DNA of 64,000 nt from contig NZ_JBFWFX010000001.1 of assembly GCF_050286925.1 (NCBI RefSeq), forward strand, positions 353,210 through 417,209. The letters run 5' to 3'. This stretch comes from Caloranaerobacter sp050286925 (GTDB taxonomy: Bacteria > Bacillota > Clostridia > Tissierellales > Thermohalobacteraceae). The position numbers and the translations under genes are program-made. The notes under the pieces were generated by a model that saw only the letters and a program-made list of their open reading frames with translations, did no database searches and had not been told where the DNA came from. This document shows, one piece after another, positions 36,635 through 45,693 of this stretch; the first letter of the stretch is position 1; every line of letters begins with the position of its first letter.

Positions 36635-37165
36635 TTAAATCTCTGGCTCTATTAAACCATAATTTCCATCTTTTCTTTTATATACTACATTTACATCATC
36701 AGTTACCGCATTTCTAAAAACGAAGAAATTATGACCTAAAAGCTCCATTTGTAGTACAGCTTCTTCAGCATCCATAGGTTTAATAGCAAAACGTTTAGTC
36801 TTTACAATCTTTGGCTCATTATTTTGATTTTCTTCTAAAGGTATTATATTTTCAAATCTTATTGTTTTTCCATTACGATTTCTTTTTTGTAATTTAGTTT
36901 TATGCTTTCTAATCTGTCTTTCTAAAACATCTATCACCTTATCAATTGAAGTATACATATCACTGTTTTCTTCTTCAGCTCTAATAATACCACCTTCAAA
37001 AGGTATAGTAACTTCTATTATATGCCTATTTTTCTCAACATTCATTGTAACATGTACTTCAACATCTTTATGGAAATACTTATCTAACTTTTCCATCTTC
37101 TTTTCTACTACGTCCCTTAAGGCATTTGTAACCTCTATATTTTTTCCACTTACTATGATTTTCAT
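36635..37165 (-). CDS. hpf: Ribosome hibernation promoting factor, long form
   Basis: 176 residues, AAAGGGG upstream. N-terminal S30AE domain (MKIIVSGKNIEVTNALRDVV...EKLDKYF) and C-terminal dimerisation domain (VKTKRFAIKPMDAEEAVLQM then LGHNFFVFRN), as in long HPF that forms 100S ribosomes in stationary phase. Long AT-rich upstream gap with two repeats. Confidence 0.96.
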   Translation of the reverse strand: MKIIVSGKNIEVTNALRDVVEKKMEKLDKYFHKDVEVHVTMNVEKNRHIIEVTIPFEGGIIRAEEENSDMYTSIDKVIDVLERQIRKHKTKLQKRNRNGKTIRFENIIPLEENQNNEPKIVKTKRFAIKPMDAEEAVLQMELLGHNFFVFRNAVTDDVNVVYKRKDGNYGLIEPEI

Positions 37166-37226
37166 GTATTTCCAACCCCTTTCACTTTATATAAGTTGTT
37201 AAAAAACAAATACTACCTTAAGTTTT

Positions 37227-37323
37227 TTTAATCCATAGGAAATTATAATAAAATCCTATATTTTAAAGATTTAATGTTGATTTTATTGAAACTTCGTCTG
37301 GCATGTTTACATGCCAGAGTCGT
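37227..37323. repeat. Dispersed repeat, copy C1 (partial long form, inverted)
   Basis: The right-hand portion of copies A/B in reverse orientation, from AATCCATAGGAAATTATAAT through TTTAATGTTGATTTTATTGA to the palindrome TCTGGCATGTTTACATGCCA, stopping at GTCGT. The part with the DnaA box and the other end is missing. It lies directly next to C2. Confidence 0.8.
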
Positions 37324-37355
37324 TAAATCCCCCCAAAAACTTTCCTTTAATATAT

Positions 37356-37447
37356 TTTATAATTCATAGGAAATTATATTCCTTGTTAAAATTATATACA
37401 ATTTTGAATATAATTTCCGTAATGAATTTCAACAAAATCTACCTTAA
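37356..37447. repeat. Dispersed repeat, copy C2 (short form)
   Basis: AATTCATAGGAAATTATATT ... AATATAATTTCCGTAATGAA then CAAAATCTACCTTA, the same short unit as locus D with a different middle. Single copy. Confidence 0.8.
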
Positions 37448-37665
37448 TTTATTTAAATTAATTGTCATTTAAAATTTTATATTCTTATGATACCCACATA
37501 TGCTGAGTAATTAACAAAAAATTTTTAAAAGAAAAATTTTTGATATAAATAATAAACCGATAGCTGCAAGCTTATTAGACAATAATTTATATTTTTCTAT
37601 TTATTAGTACAAATATATTCATTAATTCTTCAATATACAGTTAGTTGTATAAATATTAATATAGC

Positions 37666-37745
37666 TTATCCACAATAGAATTATTAATAATTTGTGGATA
37701 AAATATGTATTATTCTGTGGATATTGTTGATAAGTCTGTGGAAAA
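37666..37745. promoter_or_regulatory. DnaA-box cluster 2
   Basis: Perfect boxes TTATCCACA (37666-37674) and TGTGGATAA (37693-37701). One-mismatch boxes are at 37716-37724, 37725-37733 and 37737-37745. It lies in the 809-bp gene-free region between fliT and hpf. The rest of that gap holds repeats C1/C2 and AT-rich DNA in which I see no gene. Confidence 0.6.
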
Positions 37746-37924
37746 AGTATATTTGTACATGTTTTATTGTTGAAAACTATGTGCATATATAGTGGACAAA
37801 AAAAATTTTTTGCTTTTTTATCTGATTTTAGACATAATATGAAATTTTTTTACAATTATATTTATTTTTTTGATAGTAGTTTCATCTTTTTTATATACAA
37901 TATATTGAAATGATAGGTAGTAGA

Positions 37925-37954
37925 TAAAAAAACACCTCAGGTTTTTGCCTGAGG
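37925..37954 (-). terminator. Terminator of the fliD-fliS-fliT operon
   Basis: 7-bp stem CCTCAGG / CCTGAGG with a 6-nt loop, then TGTTTTTTTA on the minus strand. Confidence 0.9.
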
Positions 37955-37974
37955 GATATAAACCGAAGATTTTT

Positions 37975-38460
37975 TTATTTTTTTATGTTAATAAATATCG
38001 AACTATTCATATTTCTAATTTTATAAGCATTGTCGTATTCTTTTACAATCTTTTTACCTTGCTTAATATTCTTCAATTTAAGTTTAAGATTATCAAATTC
38101 ATTTTTAATTTTTTCGTTATTATCAGTTTCTATTACTTGTACTTCTTTTAATGTTAATAAAATCTTATTTATTGTTTCCTTAAGATGCTTTAAATGAGGA
38201 TATTCTTTAACATCAATCATTTCAATAGAATCTATTTTATTTATCACTTTAAATTCTTCATACTTTTCTATAAAAATACTATCTATCTTATTTACTTCAT
38301 CTATTCTTTTTTGTTTTATATCTATATAATTCTGGAGCTCTTTGATATCATTATTCTTTATACACTCTGACTGCTTTTCAGTAATTTCTAATATCTCTTT
38401 AACTAAAGATAGTTTCATTTCACTAAGATTAATAAGTTCTTTTACCAAATCGCTTGACAC
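37975..38460 (-). CDS. FliT-like flagellar export chaperone
   Basis: 161 residues, GTG start with AGGAGC upstream. All-helical and charged (MSSDLVKELINLSEMKLSLV ... ILEITEKQSECIKNNDIKEL), the general pattern of FlgN/FliT chaperones. It follows fliS by 15 bases, the position of fliT in B. subtilis. By position it should bind FliD. Sequence alone does not separate FliT from FlgN. Confidence 0.7.
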   Translation of the reverse strand: MSSDLVKELINLSEMKLSLVKEILEITEKQSECIKNNDIKELQNYIDIKQKRIDEVNKIDSIFIEKYEEFKVINKIDSIEMIDVKEYPHLKHLKETINKILLTLKEVQVIETDNNEKIKNEFDNLKLKLKNIKQGKKIVKEYDNAYKIRNMNSSIFINIKK

Positions 38461-38475
38461 TTTATCAGCTCCTAA

Positions 38476-38868
38476 CTATTTAGCAGCCATTTTATTTTGT
38501 CTTGCTAATTTCATTGCCTCTTTCCAAGTATCTCTTAAATCTTCTACAATAGGCAATATTTCTTCTAAGATTTTTGAATCTTTTTTTATATTAGCTTCCA
38601 TTAACTTGTCCAAAATAAATGTATATAAACTTCTTAAATTTTTAGATATTTCATAATCCATGTTCAAAGTAATATTTAACTCGCTAATTATATCTTGAGC
38701 TCTAACTATAGAATTATGGGCATTTTGTATATCTTTTTGTTCTATAAATAACTTACCTTGTTTTATAAATTTTATAGCTCCATTATATAGCATTAAAGTC
38801 AATTCTTCAGGAGTTGCTGTCATTATTGAATTTTGCTGATACTGTGCATATAGATTTTTCATTTCCAT
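38476..38868 (-). CDS. fliS: Flagellin export chaperone FliS
   Basis: 130 residues, AAGGATG upstream. N-terminal NLYAQYQQNSIMTATPEELTL, then MLYNGAIKFIKQ and C-terminal LRDTWKEAM are diagnostic of FliS. It caps the C-terminus of flagellin before export. Confidence 0.95.
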   Translation of the reverse strand: MEMKNLYAQYQQNSIMTATPEELTLMLYNGAIKFIKQGKLFIEQKDIQNAHNSIVRAQDIISELNITLNMDYEISKNLRSLYTFILDKLMEANIKKDSKILEEILPIVEDLRDTWKEAMKLARQNKMAAK

Positions 38869-38958
38869 AATTTTTCATCCTTCCATAAAATTCTTTATCA
38901 GATCTGACCATTTAATGTTGATTGCTTCATCATTATATATACTTTATATATAATTTGA

Positions 38959-38980
38959 AGCTTCGAATGAATTCGAAGCT
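38959..38980. other. Hairpin between fliD and fliS
   Basis: 10-bp perfect arms AGCTTCGAAT / ATTCGAAGCT around GA, without a U-tract. It may be an mRNA processing or stability element in the 209-bp gap. Confidence 0.4.
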
Positions 38981-39049
38981 ACTATGCGTTATTCCATCAT
39001 TATTGCATTTGTATTTTTATTTTCAATTTTACATTTTTGATTTTAAATT

Positions 39050-39076
39050 CATAAAGAATGCTTTGCATTCTTTATG
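39050..39076 (-). other. Hairpin directly after fliD
   Basis: 11-bp stem CATAAAGAATG / CATTCTTTATG, 5-nt loop, beginning one base after the fliD stop. It is followed by AATTTAAAATCAAAAATGTA-type sequence. It lacks a clean U-tract and may be only a 3'-end stabiliser. Confidence 0.5.
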
Positions 39077-39077
39077 C

Positions 39078-40775
39078 CTACATTCCTCCACCAAATTGCG
39101 ACATCAACCACATACTCTGCTGGTTCATTTGTGAAATCGCCTTTTCCATCGCTGTAAATTGTCTCCAATACCTATCCTCAATACTATCTAAATAGTCATA
39201 CATATCATCAATTCTCTCATCAATATCAGAAATATCTTTTTCTAACATACTTATACCACTATATTGAGTTATAAAATCAATTAACATATTAGATTTTACA
39301 TTCCTGAAAGTTTCAGAATAATCTCCAGGCCCTGATTTATTAATTATCTCTTTCATCCCAGCAATCATATTATCATAAAGTCTATTTATAAGACCACTCT
39401 CACTTCTCTTTTGTTGAATTTCAGCAGCTGTCATATCACTTTCTGATTTAGTCATTAATTCTTTACTAGGTTCTTTAAACAATAATTCTAAAACACTATC
39501 AACATCATTTTGTATAGCTGCCTTTAACTTAGTTTCATCAATTACTAATTTACCACCAGTAGAACCAGCAATATAACTTTCAGTTGTTATACCTATTTCT
39601 GTAAGCTGATCATAAGAACCAGTAACCCCAGAAACCTGTTCATATAATCCACTTCTAATATTATACATAGTTCTTGATAATATCGAATCATTTCTTAAAA
39701 GTCCACTTTTAGCTTTTTCTTCCCAAAGTTCTATTTCTTTTTCAGATAGTTCTTCTTTTTGCTCTTTAGTTAACGGTAGATAATCTCTATATCTCTTCTC
39801 TGTAAGTTTAGTATTTACCTTTTCAACAATTTCATTATATTTTTCAACAAAAGTCTTTATTTTATTGTATACTGCATCTACATCAGTGTCCACTTGAACT
39901 GTAAAACTACCAGTAGACTTTAAATTGAAATTTATTCCATTTATTGTGAATTGATTTGAATTCATTACAATATCTTTTGCTTCACCAAAGTCTATCTGGG
40001 CATCTACACCTGAATATCTTATACCATCTGTAAGGTTTGTTGGCGTTCCACCATTATCATAAGTCAACTTAAGTAAACTGCCTGCACCTGTTATAAAATT
40101 TAAGTTTCCTCCTCCTGAATCAGTGCTTGTATCTGTTATTTCAACCCAATTAGATGAACCAGTATTATCAGTCTGTAAGAAAAATCTATCAATTGTACTA
40201 TCATAAACTGCTGTTACACCTAAATTTGCACTATTAATGTCACTAACAATATCGCTTAAAGATACTGTATCCAAATTAGTATATGTAAATGTCTTTTGCC
40301 CTGTATTAGTTGTAATAGTAAATTCTATTTTATCACCTGCAGCTAAACCAAACTGGCTAGCTATATTTGATGTATCCCCATTTGATATATTACTACTACT
40401 TGCTGCAGAAAAATTTTCTGCTAATCTATCAACAGTTATACTATAAGTACCTCTAACCGCACTTGAAATTGCACTAACTGTAGCTATGCTTTCATTTGAA
40501 GATGTTGCACTTTTTACCCAATCCAAACTACTAACTGATTTATTTACTAATGTCCCTGTAGACGTTGTTGTAGTTAATCCAAACTCTTTTTTAGTATCCA
40601 AAATAAAGTTTGCAAAATCTAAATTTATTTCTTGATACAACTCTTGTTTCCATTCAAGCAACTGCTTGTCTTGTTCTAATTTATCTACCTTTGTTCTTTC
40701 TACTTTCATAAGGTCGCTTACTATCTGGTCTATATCCATACCAGAAGCTAAACCACCAATTCTAAGATTACTCAT
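39078..40775 (-). CDS. fliD: Flagellar hook-associated protein 2 (filament cap) FliD
   Basis: 565 residues. N-terminal LRIGGLASGMDIDQIVSDLM and the C-terminal coiled region YDYLDSIEDRYWRQFTAMEKA with QMNQQSMWLMSQFGG are typical of FliD. It caps the filament and assists flagellin folding. A sigma-D promoter lies 75 bp upstream. It is first gene of the fliD-fliS-fliT unit. Confidence 0.96.
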   Translation of the reverse strand: MSNLRIGGLASGMDIDQIVSDLMKVERTKVDKLEQDKQLLEWKQELYQEINLDFANFILDTKKEFGLTTTTSTGTLVNKSVSSLDWVKSATSSNESIATVSAISSAVRGTYSITVDRLAENFSAASSSNISNGDTSNIASQFGLAAGDKIEFTITTNTGQKTFTYTNLDTVSLSDIVSDINSANLGVTAVYDSTIDRFFLQTDNTGSSNWVEITDTSTDSGGGNLNFITGAGSLLKLTYDNGGTPTNLTDGIRYSGVDAQIDFGEAKDIVMNSNQFTINGINFNLKSTGSFTVQVDTDVDAVYNKIKTFVEKYNEIVEKVNTKLTEKRYRDYLPLTKEQKEELSEKEIELWEEKAKSGLLRNDSILSRTMYNIRSGLYEQVSGVTGSYDQLTEIGITTESYIAGSTGGKLVIDETKLKAAIQNDVDSVLELLFKEPSKELMTKSESDMTAAEIQQKRSESGLINRLYDNMIAGMKEIINKSGPGDYSETFRNVKSNMLIDFITQYSGISMLEKDISDIDERIDDMYDYLDSIEDRYWRQFTAMEKAISQMNQQSMWLMSQFGGGM

Positions 40776-40849
40776 TTGAACACCACCTCGAAACTCCTTT
40801 TAGGAGAATTCTAATATCATCTTTTACAACCTTACACTTTCTATATTTT

Positions 40850-40877
40850 TTATCGACAATATAGAAGAAAAACTTTA
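40850..40877 (-). promoter_or_regulatory. Sigma-D promoter of fliD
   Basis: On the minus strand TAAA (40877-40874), 16-bp spacer, GTCGATAA (40857-40850), close to TAAA-N15-GCCGATAA. Confidence 0.8.
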
Positions 40878-40967
40878 ATGTATTAATATCTTATTTTATA
40901 CTAAACTCAATATTTTAATCATCTCTGATAGTATATAAAACTCTCTTACCAAATTATCGTAGCTTAA

Positions 40968-42029
40968 TTAAAGCATTTTACTTAAAATCTCTACTATTCT
41001 ACTAGTTCCCATTCCATCGACTAAAAGTTGTTGTTTTTTAATATAATTTATCCTCAAATTGAAATCATCTTTTATAAGATGAATTTTTTTTAATACTTTT
41101 TCAACTTTTAACTTATTATACAATCCTAAACTTTTCACATATCCCAGCTCATCCATTTTCTTAACAATAAACTCTTGATTATCTGCATATATAAAAGCTA
41201 ATGTAGGGGTTCCACATGCACATAATTCATATAATGTGCTTCCACCAGAAGATATAGCAATATCAGACCTTAGCATAATTCTTGACATATACTTTACATT
41301 TTCATGTAATATAACATTTTTATTTTCCCTGCTAATGTTTTTCAATTCTTCTTTATTAGTAAAGCTATTTCCAACAATAACATTTATCTTTAAATTTTTT
41401 AGTTCTTTATCTTGTAAAATCATATTTAATAATTTTACACTCATATTATGTGGATCTGAACCGCCTGTTGTAATCATAATTTCTTCTACTTCTTCTTTTA
41501 CAATTCTCTCTGGAAGATTTCTAAACTCGTCCCTTATTAAGTTATATTTAGGTCCTAATAACATTATTTCATTTTCTGAATATTTCTTGTAATTCATATA
41601 TTCTGCTGTTATATTACCATTTACTAATATATCGACAGGATATACAAATTTATTTAAGTCATCTATATATCCTAGTTTTTTTACATGGGGTTTTATTTTT
41701 AAAAAATATTCTTTTGTGACATTATAAGTATCTATGAAAAGTAAATCTATTTTATATAGCTTAATAATACTGTTTATTTCCTCTGCTTCTTTATCTAATT
41801 CTTCAGGATTCCCATAATTAAAACCAGTTGTGTTCTCTATCTCTCTATGTTTTAGTTGAATAACGTTAAAATTTTCTTCTTTTATTTTTTCTATTCCGCC
41901 CTTGTATTTACTTATAAAGAAAACTTTATATCCATTTCTTCTAAATTCTTTTGCTAATGATAATGAGCGCATTATATGTCCCATACCTATGTTTAAGCCA
42001 CCATCTGCTCTGAATGCAACTGAATGCAT
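40968..42029 (-). CDS. pseG: UDP-2,4-diacetamido-2,4,6-trideoxy-beta-L-altropyranose hydrolase PseG
   Basis: 353 residues. N-terminal AFRADGGLNIGMGHIMRSLS is the PseG hallmark, with SSGGSTLYELCACGTPTLAF in the C-terminal GT-B half. It removes UDP from the pseudaminic acid precursor before condensation by PseI. It is last gene of the pse operon and its ATG is one base after the stop of the PIG-L gene. Confidence 0.92.
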   Translation of the reverse strand: MHSVAFRADGGLNIGMGHIMRSLSLAKEFRRNGYKVFFISKYKGGIEKIKEENFNVIQLKHREIENTTGFNYGNPEELDKEAEEINSIIKLYKIDLLFIDTYNVTKEYFLKIKPHVKKLGYIDDLNKFVYPVDILVNGNITAEYMNYKKYSENEIMLLGPKYNLIRDEFRNLPERIVKEEVEEIMITTGGSDPHNMSVKLLNMILQDKELKNLKINVIVGNSFTNKEELKNISRENKNVILHENVKYMSRIMLRSDIAISSGGSTLYELCACGTPTLAFIYADNQEFIVKKMDELGYVKSLGLYNKLKVEKVLKKIHLIKDDFNLRINYIKKQQLLVDGMGTSRIVEILSKML

Positions 42030-42030
42030 A

Positions 42031-42714
42031 TTAATCTACCTTTCTTATTAATTCGAAAACTTCTACATATTTCTTTCCTACTATTATTCCCCATCTCTGA
42101 GCTATAATTTTTAATGCTTTTAATGACCTTGGATGTGGATAATCTCTTATTTCAGTTTTATAACAGGCTATTGCGTCAAGTTTATCTTTAATTGTATCTT
42201 CTATATCAATAAATACATTTGGCTTAAAAATATTATCTTCATACTTAAAATTCCATTCTGTAGAAGAAGGTGTTTCAAAAGTATATATCTCTTTTACACT
42301 ATATTCTCCAACAGGTCTACATGCTGTTATTACTGACTCAAATGTTTTTCTATGGTCTATATTTAAATCTCCATAATGATGTGTATATATTATATCTGGC
42401 TTTAACATATCTACATATTTTTCTACTTCTTTAATTATGTCTAATAAGTCTATTGAGTCAAACCTATTATCTGGTAGATTAGAAAAGTATACGTTTCTAT
42501 ATCCAATTATTTTTGCTGCATTTAATGTATCTTCATGAAGTTTATCTAATATCTTTTTATCTGTATCTTCTCTTTTTTTTCCTCTAGATGTCATACCTTC
42601 CCCTAAGATAAGGCAATCGACTATATCTCCTTTATTAACATGTTTCTTTACTGTACCACCTACACCTAATATTTCATCATCTGGATGTGCAGCTATTACT
42701 AGTATTTTACTCAT
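42031..42714 (-). CDS. PIG-L family sugar N-deacetylase
   Basis: 227 residues. Metal and catalytic motif AAHPDDEILGVGG at the N-terminus and YTHHYGDLNIDHRKT further on are those of the LmbE/PIG-L zinc deacetylases acting on N-acetylated sugars. It is in the pse operon, overlapping the formyltransferase gene by eight bases. This suggests it removes an N-acetyl from a pseudaminic acid intermediate so that the neighbour can formylate the free amine. Inferred from context. Confidence 0.88.
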   Translation of the reverse strand: MSKILVIAAHPDDEILGVGGTVKKHVNKGDIVDCLILGEGMTSRGKKREDTDKKILDKLHEDTLNAAKIIGYRNVYFSNLPDNRFDSIDLLDIIKEVEKYVDMLKPDIIYTHHYGDLNIDHRKTFESVITACRPVGEYSVKEIYTFETPSSTEWNFKYEDNIFKPNVFIDIEDTIKDKLDAIACYKTEIRDYPHPRSLKALKIIAQRWGIIVGKKYVEVFELIRKVD

Positions 42715-43396
42715 GGCTTTCCACCTCTTTTATCTCAACGTCAGCAATTATTTTCCCACTTTTAAAACTTGCCCTTGAAAATTCTAATCTATACTTCCCA
42801 AACTTAATAAAAGCCTTTGGATATCCTTCGGCATCGAGCATTCTAATATAATCATATATTTGTTCTATTGTAAGCTCAGGTTTTATCTCACTTTGTTCTG
42901 GTTTTCTCCTTTTAAACTCAACTACTTCTCCTTTTTGTGGTTTTGGAATAAGTTGTTTGGCAATGATTTCTGGAATCATATCGTTAAAAATTATTTTTGA
43001 TGCTCTAATGTATATTTCTTCAGCTGTACCATTTAAGTTCAAATCTTTCTTTAGATATATGTCTCCAGTATCTATTCCTCCATCTACTTTTATAGCTGAA
43101 ATTTTTGTATTTTCTATGCCTCTTTCAATTAAATTTTGAAGAGGACTTCCCCCTCTACCAAAAGGTAAATCTGTCATATGAAATACTATACATGTAAAGT
43201 TATCATATATGTTTTGTGGAATAATCCACGACCAATGTGGAAAAAAGATATATTTAGGGTCTATTTCTTTTACTTTTTCATAAGTTAAATCATTTTTATC
43301 AGTAATAATAAAAGTTTCTATATTTTTATTTTCCTTTTTAAATTTAATTGCATTTTTTATATTCCAAGACTTAATAGTTGCTATAATAATTTTCAT
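42707..43396 (-). CDS. Formyltransferase-like protein in the pseudaminic acid operon
   Basis: 229 residues related to the formyl-THF-dependent transferase domain of methionyl-tRNA and sugar N-formyltransferases. Segments FHMTDLPFGRGGSPLQNL and DGGIDTGDIYLKKDL match the HxSLLP and GxDTGxI regions. The catalytic Asn of the usual NxH motif appears to be Val here (VFH), so the active site differs from the textbook triad. Too short and wrongly placed to be Fmt. Probably N-formylates a pseudaminic acid derivative. ATG is one base after the pseI stop. Confidence 0.8.
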   Translation of the reverse strand: MKIIIATIKSWNIKNAIKFKKENKNIETFIITDKNDLTYEKVKEIDPKYIFFPHWSWIIPQNIYDNFTCIVFHMTDLPFGRGGSPLQNLIERGIENTKISAIKVDGGIDTGDIYLKKDLNLNGTAEEIYIRASKIIFNDMIPEIIAKQLIPKPQKGEVVEFKRRKPEQSEIKPELTIEQIYDYIRMLDAEGYPKAFIKFGKYRLEFSRASFKSGKIIADVEIKEVESHE

Positions 43397-43397
43397 A

Positions 43398-44447
43398 CTA
43401 AATCACCATACTCCAATCAATAGGTGTTCCTCTTTCTATATCTTTAGATGCTGTTCTCCCTAATATATCTTCATAGTACTTAGGAGCTAGTCCATACCCT
43501 GGTCTTATCACTTTTACGTTTTCTTCTGTGAATACTTCCCCTTTTTTAATATCTTTAATAACAAATATTGATCTTCTAAATTGTCTATTTATCTTTTCCT
43601 TTTCTGAAACCTCAAAGCTCACTTTTCCTATAGCTCTTTCTGCTGCTCTTATGTCTTCTACCATTTTCTTAAATTCATGGGGTTCCATTGAAAAAGATGA
43701 ATCTGGATTTTCGATTTCTCTACTTATGCAGAAATGCTTTTCTACTACTTTAGCTCCAAGGGCTACTGCAGTTATCGCTCCTACTGAACCTAATGAATGG
43801 TCTGATAATCCAGCAATTACTCCGAAGGCTTCTTCTAAATACTTGATTGTCTTTAAGTTCATATCTTCTGGTACTGCTGGATATGCACTTGAACATTTAA
43901 GTAGGCATAAATTTTCATTACCTTGTGATTTTACCGCATTTACTGCATCTTCTATTTCCCCTAATGTTGCCATTCCAGTTGACATGATAATTGGTTTGCC
44001 CTTTGAGGCTACATATTTTATTAATGGTATATCAACTACTTCAAATGAAGCTATTTTATAAAAATGTACTCCTAGTTCCTCTAAAAAGTCTACTGCCGTT
44101 TTGTCAAAGGGAGTAGAGAGAAAATCTATTCCTATTTTATCTGCCTCTTCCTTTAATCTTGCTTGCCATTCCCATGGGGTATAGGCTTTCTTATATAAAC
44201 TATAAAGATTTTCCCCTTTCCATGTTCCTTTTGTTATTTTAAAATATTCATTATCACAATCTATTGTCATTGTATCTGGTGTATAAGTCTGTATTTTAAT
44301 ACAATCTGCTCCTGATTCCTTTGCAGCATGTATAATCTCTATTGCTCTATTAAAATCACCTGCGTGGTTAGCTGACATCTCTGCTATTATATATGTCGGT
44401 TGTCCTTCGCCTATTAATCTGTCTTTTATTTTTATTGTTTTATTCAT
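43398..44447 (-). CDS. pseI: Pseudaminic acid synthase PseI
   Basis: 349 residues, GAGGAGG upstream. NeuB-type TIM barrel with IAEMSANHAGDFNRAIEII and KIQTYTPDTMTIDC, plus GLSDHSLG. The C-terminal SAF (antifreeze-like) domain begins near FRRSIFVIKDIKKGEVF. It condenses 6-deoxy-AltdiNAc with phosphoenolpyruvate to pseudaminic acid. Confidence 0.94.
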   Translation of the reverse strand: MNKTIKIKDRLIGEGQPTYIIAEMSANHAGDFNRAIEIIHAAKESGADCIKIQTYTPDTMTIDCDNEYFKITKGTWKGENLYSLYKKAYTPWEWQARLKEEADKIGIDFLSTPFDKTAVDFLEELGVHFYKIASFEVVDIPLIKYVASKGKPIIMSTGMATLGEIEDAVNAVKSQGNENLCLLKCSSAYPAVPEDMNLKTIKYLEEAFGVIAGLSDHSLGSVGAITAVALGAKVVEKHFCISREIENPDSSFSMEPHEFKKMVEDIRAAERAIGKVSFEVSEKEKINRQFRRSIFVIKDIKKGEVFTEENVKVIRPGYGLAPKYYEDILGRTASKDIERGTPIDWSMVI

Positions 44448-44478
44448 GAATATCCTCCTCGATGTCTAAATATCTTTT

Positions 44479-44931
44479 TTACAAATCTATATAATATTCA
44501 ATATAATCATTTTTCTTCTCATGTCTATATCCAGCCTTTGCAAAAGCTTTTTGTGATGGAATGTTTTCTATCTTAACTTTTCCTACTAACCTTCGTATAT
44601 TTCTAACTTCATTTTTAAACTTGTTCACTATTTCCTTTAACAATTTAGTACCATACCCTTGTCCTCGATACTTTTTATCTATGCTATAATCTATAAATCC
44701 TATACCATCTTCCATATCTACCCTTATTTGTCCTATAGGGATTTTTTTATCAATATAGCATATATAAATAAATGTATTTGAAGATTTAATTTTATTTTCA
44801 AACCACTTTTTATGTTGTTCGTAATCAATCTCATTTGTATTAAAAGAATTTTTTCTAACGGTTTCATCATTAACCCATTTAAATAGCAAATCACAATGTT
44901 CTTCTTTTACAGGAACTAATTTTATATTCAT
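44479..44931 (-). CDS. pseH: UDP-4-amino-4,6-dideoxy-N-acetyl-beta-L-altrosamine N-acetyltransferase PseH
   Basis: 150 residues, AAAAGGTG upstream. GNAT fold with FKWVNDETVRKNSFNTNEI at the N-terminus (PseH type), acetyl-CoA loop RGQGYGTKLLKEIV and KAGYRHEKKNDYI at the end. It acetylates the 4-amino group, giving the diacetamido sugar used by PseG. Confidence 0.9.
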   Translation of the reverse strand: MNIKLVPVKEEHCDLLFKWVNDETVRKNSFNTNEIDYEQHKKWFENKIKSSNTFIYICYIDKKIPIGQIRVDMEDGIGFIDYSIDKKYRGQGYGTKLLKEIVNKFKNEVRNIRRLVGKVKIENIPSQKAFAKAGYRHEKKNDYIEYYIDL

Positions 44932-44947
44932 ATTATTTTCACACCTT

Positions 44948-45685
44948 TTATTTAACTTTCTTCTGTTCTATATGGATGTTAATTTTCTTTAATTCAGGTT
45001 TTTCTTTAAATAGTTTTAATATATCTTCCATATAAAAATTGTGCTTTTCTTTATATAAATATCTATATATTTCCTTTATTAATTTAAAATCTTCTTCAGT
45101 ATCTAATGTCCATCTGTACTCAGAATAATTTACATCGTTTTTATAATAATGGATTTTATTACTATTTTCGTATATATAAGGTGTTACATGCTCTCTTTGA
45201 TAATTTTCTTTTGCATTATTAAATGCTTCTTCTAAGACTTTAAATGAAAATACTTCTGTGTCTAATCCTCTTGGGAAAGTTCTTTGACTTAAATCTATTC
45301 CTGCATTTGTTACTATATCATAATCATTTTCTTTATAGAATTTTACTATACTATCTATTATAATCGGGTCAATTAAAGGACAGTCGGATGTAATTCTTAC
45401 TACAATATCTGCATTATTCTCTTTTGCTGCATAGTAATATCTACTTAATACGTCATCTTCACTGCCTCTAAAGTATTTAACTCCACATTTTTCAGCTTCT
45501 TTTACTATTACATTATCTTTTTCTAAAGTAGTCGTTGCTATTACTATTTCATCTACTTCTTTAGACTGCTTTACTCTTTCAACCACATGTGCTAATACAG
45601 TTTTGCCAAATAAATCTTTCATTACCTTACCCGGTAGCCTTGTTGAACCCATTCTAGCCTGAATTATCGCTACTACTTTTCTCAA
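44948..45685 (-). CDS. pseF: Pseudaminic acid cytidylyltransferase (PseF/SpsF type)
   Basis: 245 residues from TTG 45685. Nucleotidyltransferase motif IIQARMGSTRLPGKVM, then RITSDCPLIDPIIID and YRWTLDTEEDF. The ARMGSTRLPGK form is the SpsF-like branch rather than the Campylobacter ARGGSKRIP form, but operon position makes it the CMP-activating enzyme. The symbol is assigned by context. Confidence 0.85.
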   Translation of the reverse strand: MRKVVAIIQARMGSTRLPGKVMKDLFGKTVLAHVVERVKQSKEVDEIVIATTTLEKDNVIVKEAEKCGVKYFRGSEDDVLSRYYYAAKENNADIVVRITSDCPLIDPIIIDSIVKFYKENDYDIVTNAGIDLSQRTFPRGLDTEVFSFKVLEEAFNNAKENYQREHVTPYIYENSNKIHYYKNDVNYSEYRWTLDTEEDFKLIKEIYRYLYKEKHNFYMEDILKLFKEKPELKKINIHIEQKKVK

Positions 45686-45693
45686 GCTTACAC

